DNA from: Zoogloeaceae bacterium | Lineage (GTDB): Bacteria; Pseudomonadota; Gammaproteobacteria; Burkholderiales; Rhodocyclaceae | Length of the DNA: 7,400 nucleotides | Direction of reading: 5' to 3' | Assembly (NCBI GenBank): GCA_031274855.1 | Contig: JAISPO010000119.1 | Location: 1-7,400, forward strand | In this document: piece by piece, positions 6,801-7,400 of the stretch | Layout: every line of letters begins with the position of its first letter | How positions within the stretch are numbered: position 1 is the first letter of the stretch | Made by a program: the position numbers and the translations under genes | The notes under the pieces: model-generated | Seen by the model: only the letters and a program-made list of their open reading frames with translations | Database searches by the model: none | What the model was told of the DNA's origin: nothing

Positions 6801-6835
6801 GGAATGACAAACCTTAATTATGACGATTATTGACG

Positions 6836-6890
6836 GAAACGGCGCACCCATTGACAGTATTGCCCGAAAACTGCCATAATGCGCCGTTTC
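6836..6890. repeat. 11-bp perfect inverted repeat flanking the tRNA/tuf promoter
   Basis: GAAACGGCGCA (6836-6846) and TGCGCCGTTTC (6880-6890) are exact reverse complements, with a 33-bp centre that holds the -35 and nearly all of the -10. The right arm covers the last base of the -10, the discriminator and the probable transcription start. It may be a regulator binding site; no known factor is recognised. Confidence 0.7.
6851..6880 (+). promoter_or_regulatory. Promoter of the tRNA-Tyr-Gly-Thr-tuf operon
   Basis: TTGACA (perfect -35, 6851-6856), an 18-base spacer and CATAAT (6875-6880), with an extended -10 TG at 6872-6873. It is followed by a GC-rich discriminator GCGCCG, typical of stable-RNA promoters under stringent control. 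Transcription should start about 6887-6888, six or seven bases before the tRNA-Tyr gene. The spacing and context make this a confident call. Confidence 0.85.
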
Positions 6891-6893
6891 GCT

Positions 6894-6978
<85 letters not shown>

Positions 6979-7011
6979 GCAGGAAATTGCAGGGATTTTG
7001 CAGGATCAGGA

Positions 7012-7035
7012 CTGTTGCGCCGAAAGGCGCGGCAG
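7012..7035 (+). other. 10-bp hairpin with GAAA tetraloop in the tRNA spacer
   Basis: CTGTTGCGCC (7012-7021) pairs with GGCGCGGCAG (7026-7035), using two G-U pairs, and closes on a GNRA tetraloop GAAA. It lies in the 85-base spacer between tRNA-Tyr and tRNA-Gly. No T-tract follows, so it is not an intrinsic terminator. It is more likely a processing site in the polycistronic precursor, or a stabiliser. Confidence 0.6.
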
Positions 7036-7063
7036 GGAGTGGTGAGTTGGGAAGTGGTCGCGG

Positions 7064-7137
7064 GCGGGTGTAGCTCAATGGTAGAGCCGAAGCCTTCCAA
7101 GCTTAAGACGAGGGTTCGATTCCCTTCACCCGCTCCA
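7064..7137 (+). tRNA. tRNA-Gly (TCC)
   Basis: A 74-base gene with encoded CCA (7135-7137). The acceptor GCGGGTG (7064-7070) pairs with CACCCGC (7127-7133). The anticodon loop CTTCCAA gives TCC at 7096-7098. The anticodon stem has a G-A mismatch at its outer pair (7089/7105); the rest of the cloverleaf is regular. Confidence 0.97.
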
Positions 7138-7150
7138 AAAAACGGGGTTC

Positions 7151-7225
<75 letters not shown>

Positions 7226-7281
7226 GATTGGGTGAAATTGGGTTCACTTCGCAATTATTTTTTGATTGAGGGATTCGCATC

Positions 7282-7400
7282 ATGGCAAAAGGCAAATTTG
7301 AGCGCACGAAGCCGCACGTAAACGTAGGCACGATTGGACACGTGGATCATGGCAAGACCACGCTGACGGCGGCGATCACATCGGTGCTGTCGGCGAAATT
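7282..7400 (+). CDS. tuf: Elongation factor Tu, N-terminal 39 residues
   Basis: EF-Tu is the GTPase that brings aminoacyl-tRNA to the ribosome. The start MAKGKFERTKPHVNVGTIGH is the standard EF-Tu N-terminus, and the P-loop GHVDHGKT is at residues 19-26. GAGGGA (7268-7273) sits eight bases before the ATG. The gene continues past the window edge; only about a tenth is seen. Its place after tRNA-Tyr, -Gly and -Thr identifies the tufB-type copy, usually followed by tRNA-Trp, secE and nusG. Confidence 0.97.
   Translation, partial: MAKGKFERTKPHVNVGTIGHVDHGKTTLTAAITSVLSAK

Noticed and set aside
6785..6835. Promoter for phaM
   Set aside because: A promoter must lie in or near this spacer, but the CATAAT-like sequence on the minus strand has no acceptable -35 at the right distance, so no site is called.

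Overview
The window looks like chromosomal DNA from a GC-rich betaproteobacterium. The evidence is a tRNA-Tyr/tRNA-Gly/tRNA-Thr/tuf cluster, a glutamate-cysteine ligase of the Acidithiobacillus ferrooxidans type, a PhaM-like polyhydroxyalkanoate (PHA) granule protein, and lipopolysaccharide-type glycosyltransferases. The genus cannot be fixed from the sequence alone; Rhodocyclales or Nitrosomonadales relatives are a guess. No insertion sequence, CRISPR array or rRNA was seen.

Positions 1-3172 (minus strand) hold three glycosyltransferase genes read right to left: a GT9 (heptosyltransferase-like) enzyme, a WaaG-like GT4 enzyme joined to it by an ATGA overlap, and a second GT4 enzyme that runs off the left edge. 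They probably act in series on lipopolysaccharide core or a related surface glycan. A 138-159 bp divergent spacer separates them from the next genes.

Positions 3332-5780 (plus strand) hold a gamma-order N6-adenine DNA methyltransferase with no restriction enzyme beside it. One base after its stop comes gshA, for the first step of glutathione synthesis. The two are probably co-transcribed. No gshB follows: seven bases after gshA the strand switches to a toxin-antitoxin pair.

Positions 5788-6784 (minus strand) hold phaM, then brnT (RelE-fold RNase toxin) and brnA (ribbon-helix-helix antitoxin). BrnT has its own near-consensus promoter, placed so that the mRNA would start at or within a base or two of the ATG (leaderless). 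A perfect 8-bp direct repeat lies inside this promoter and is a good candidate operator for BrnA autoregulation.

Positions 6836-7400 (plus strand) hold a strong extended -10 promoter flanked by an 11-bp perfect inverted repeat, then tRNA-Tyr(GTA), tRNA-Gly(TCC), tRNA-Thr(GGT) and the start of tuf (EF-Tu). The Tyr-Gly spacer contains a 10-bp stem with a GAAA tetraloop. This is the conserved tRNA-tufB translation operon. The most unusual signals in the window are regulatory: the inverted repeat around the tRNA/tuf promoter, the leaderless brnT promoter with its repeat, and the spacer hairpin.
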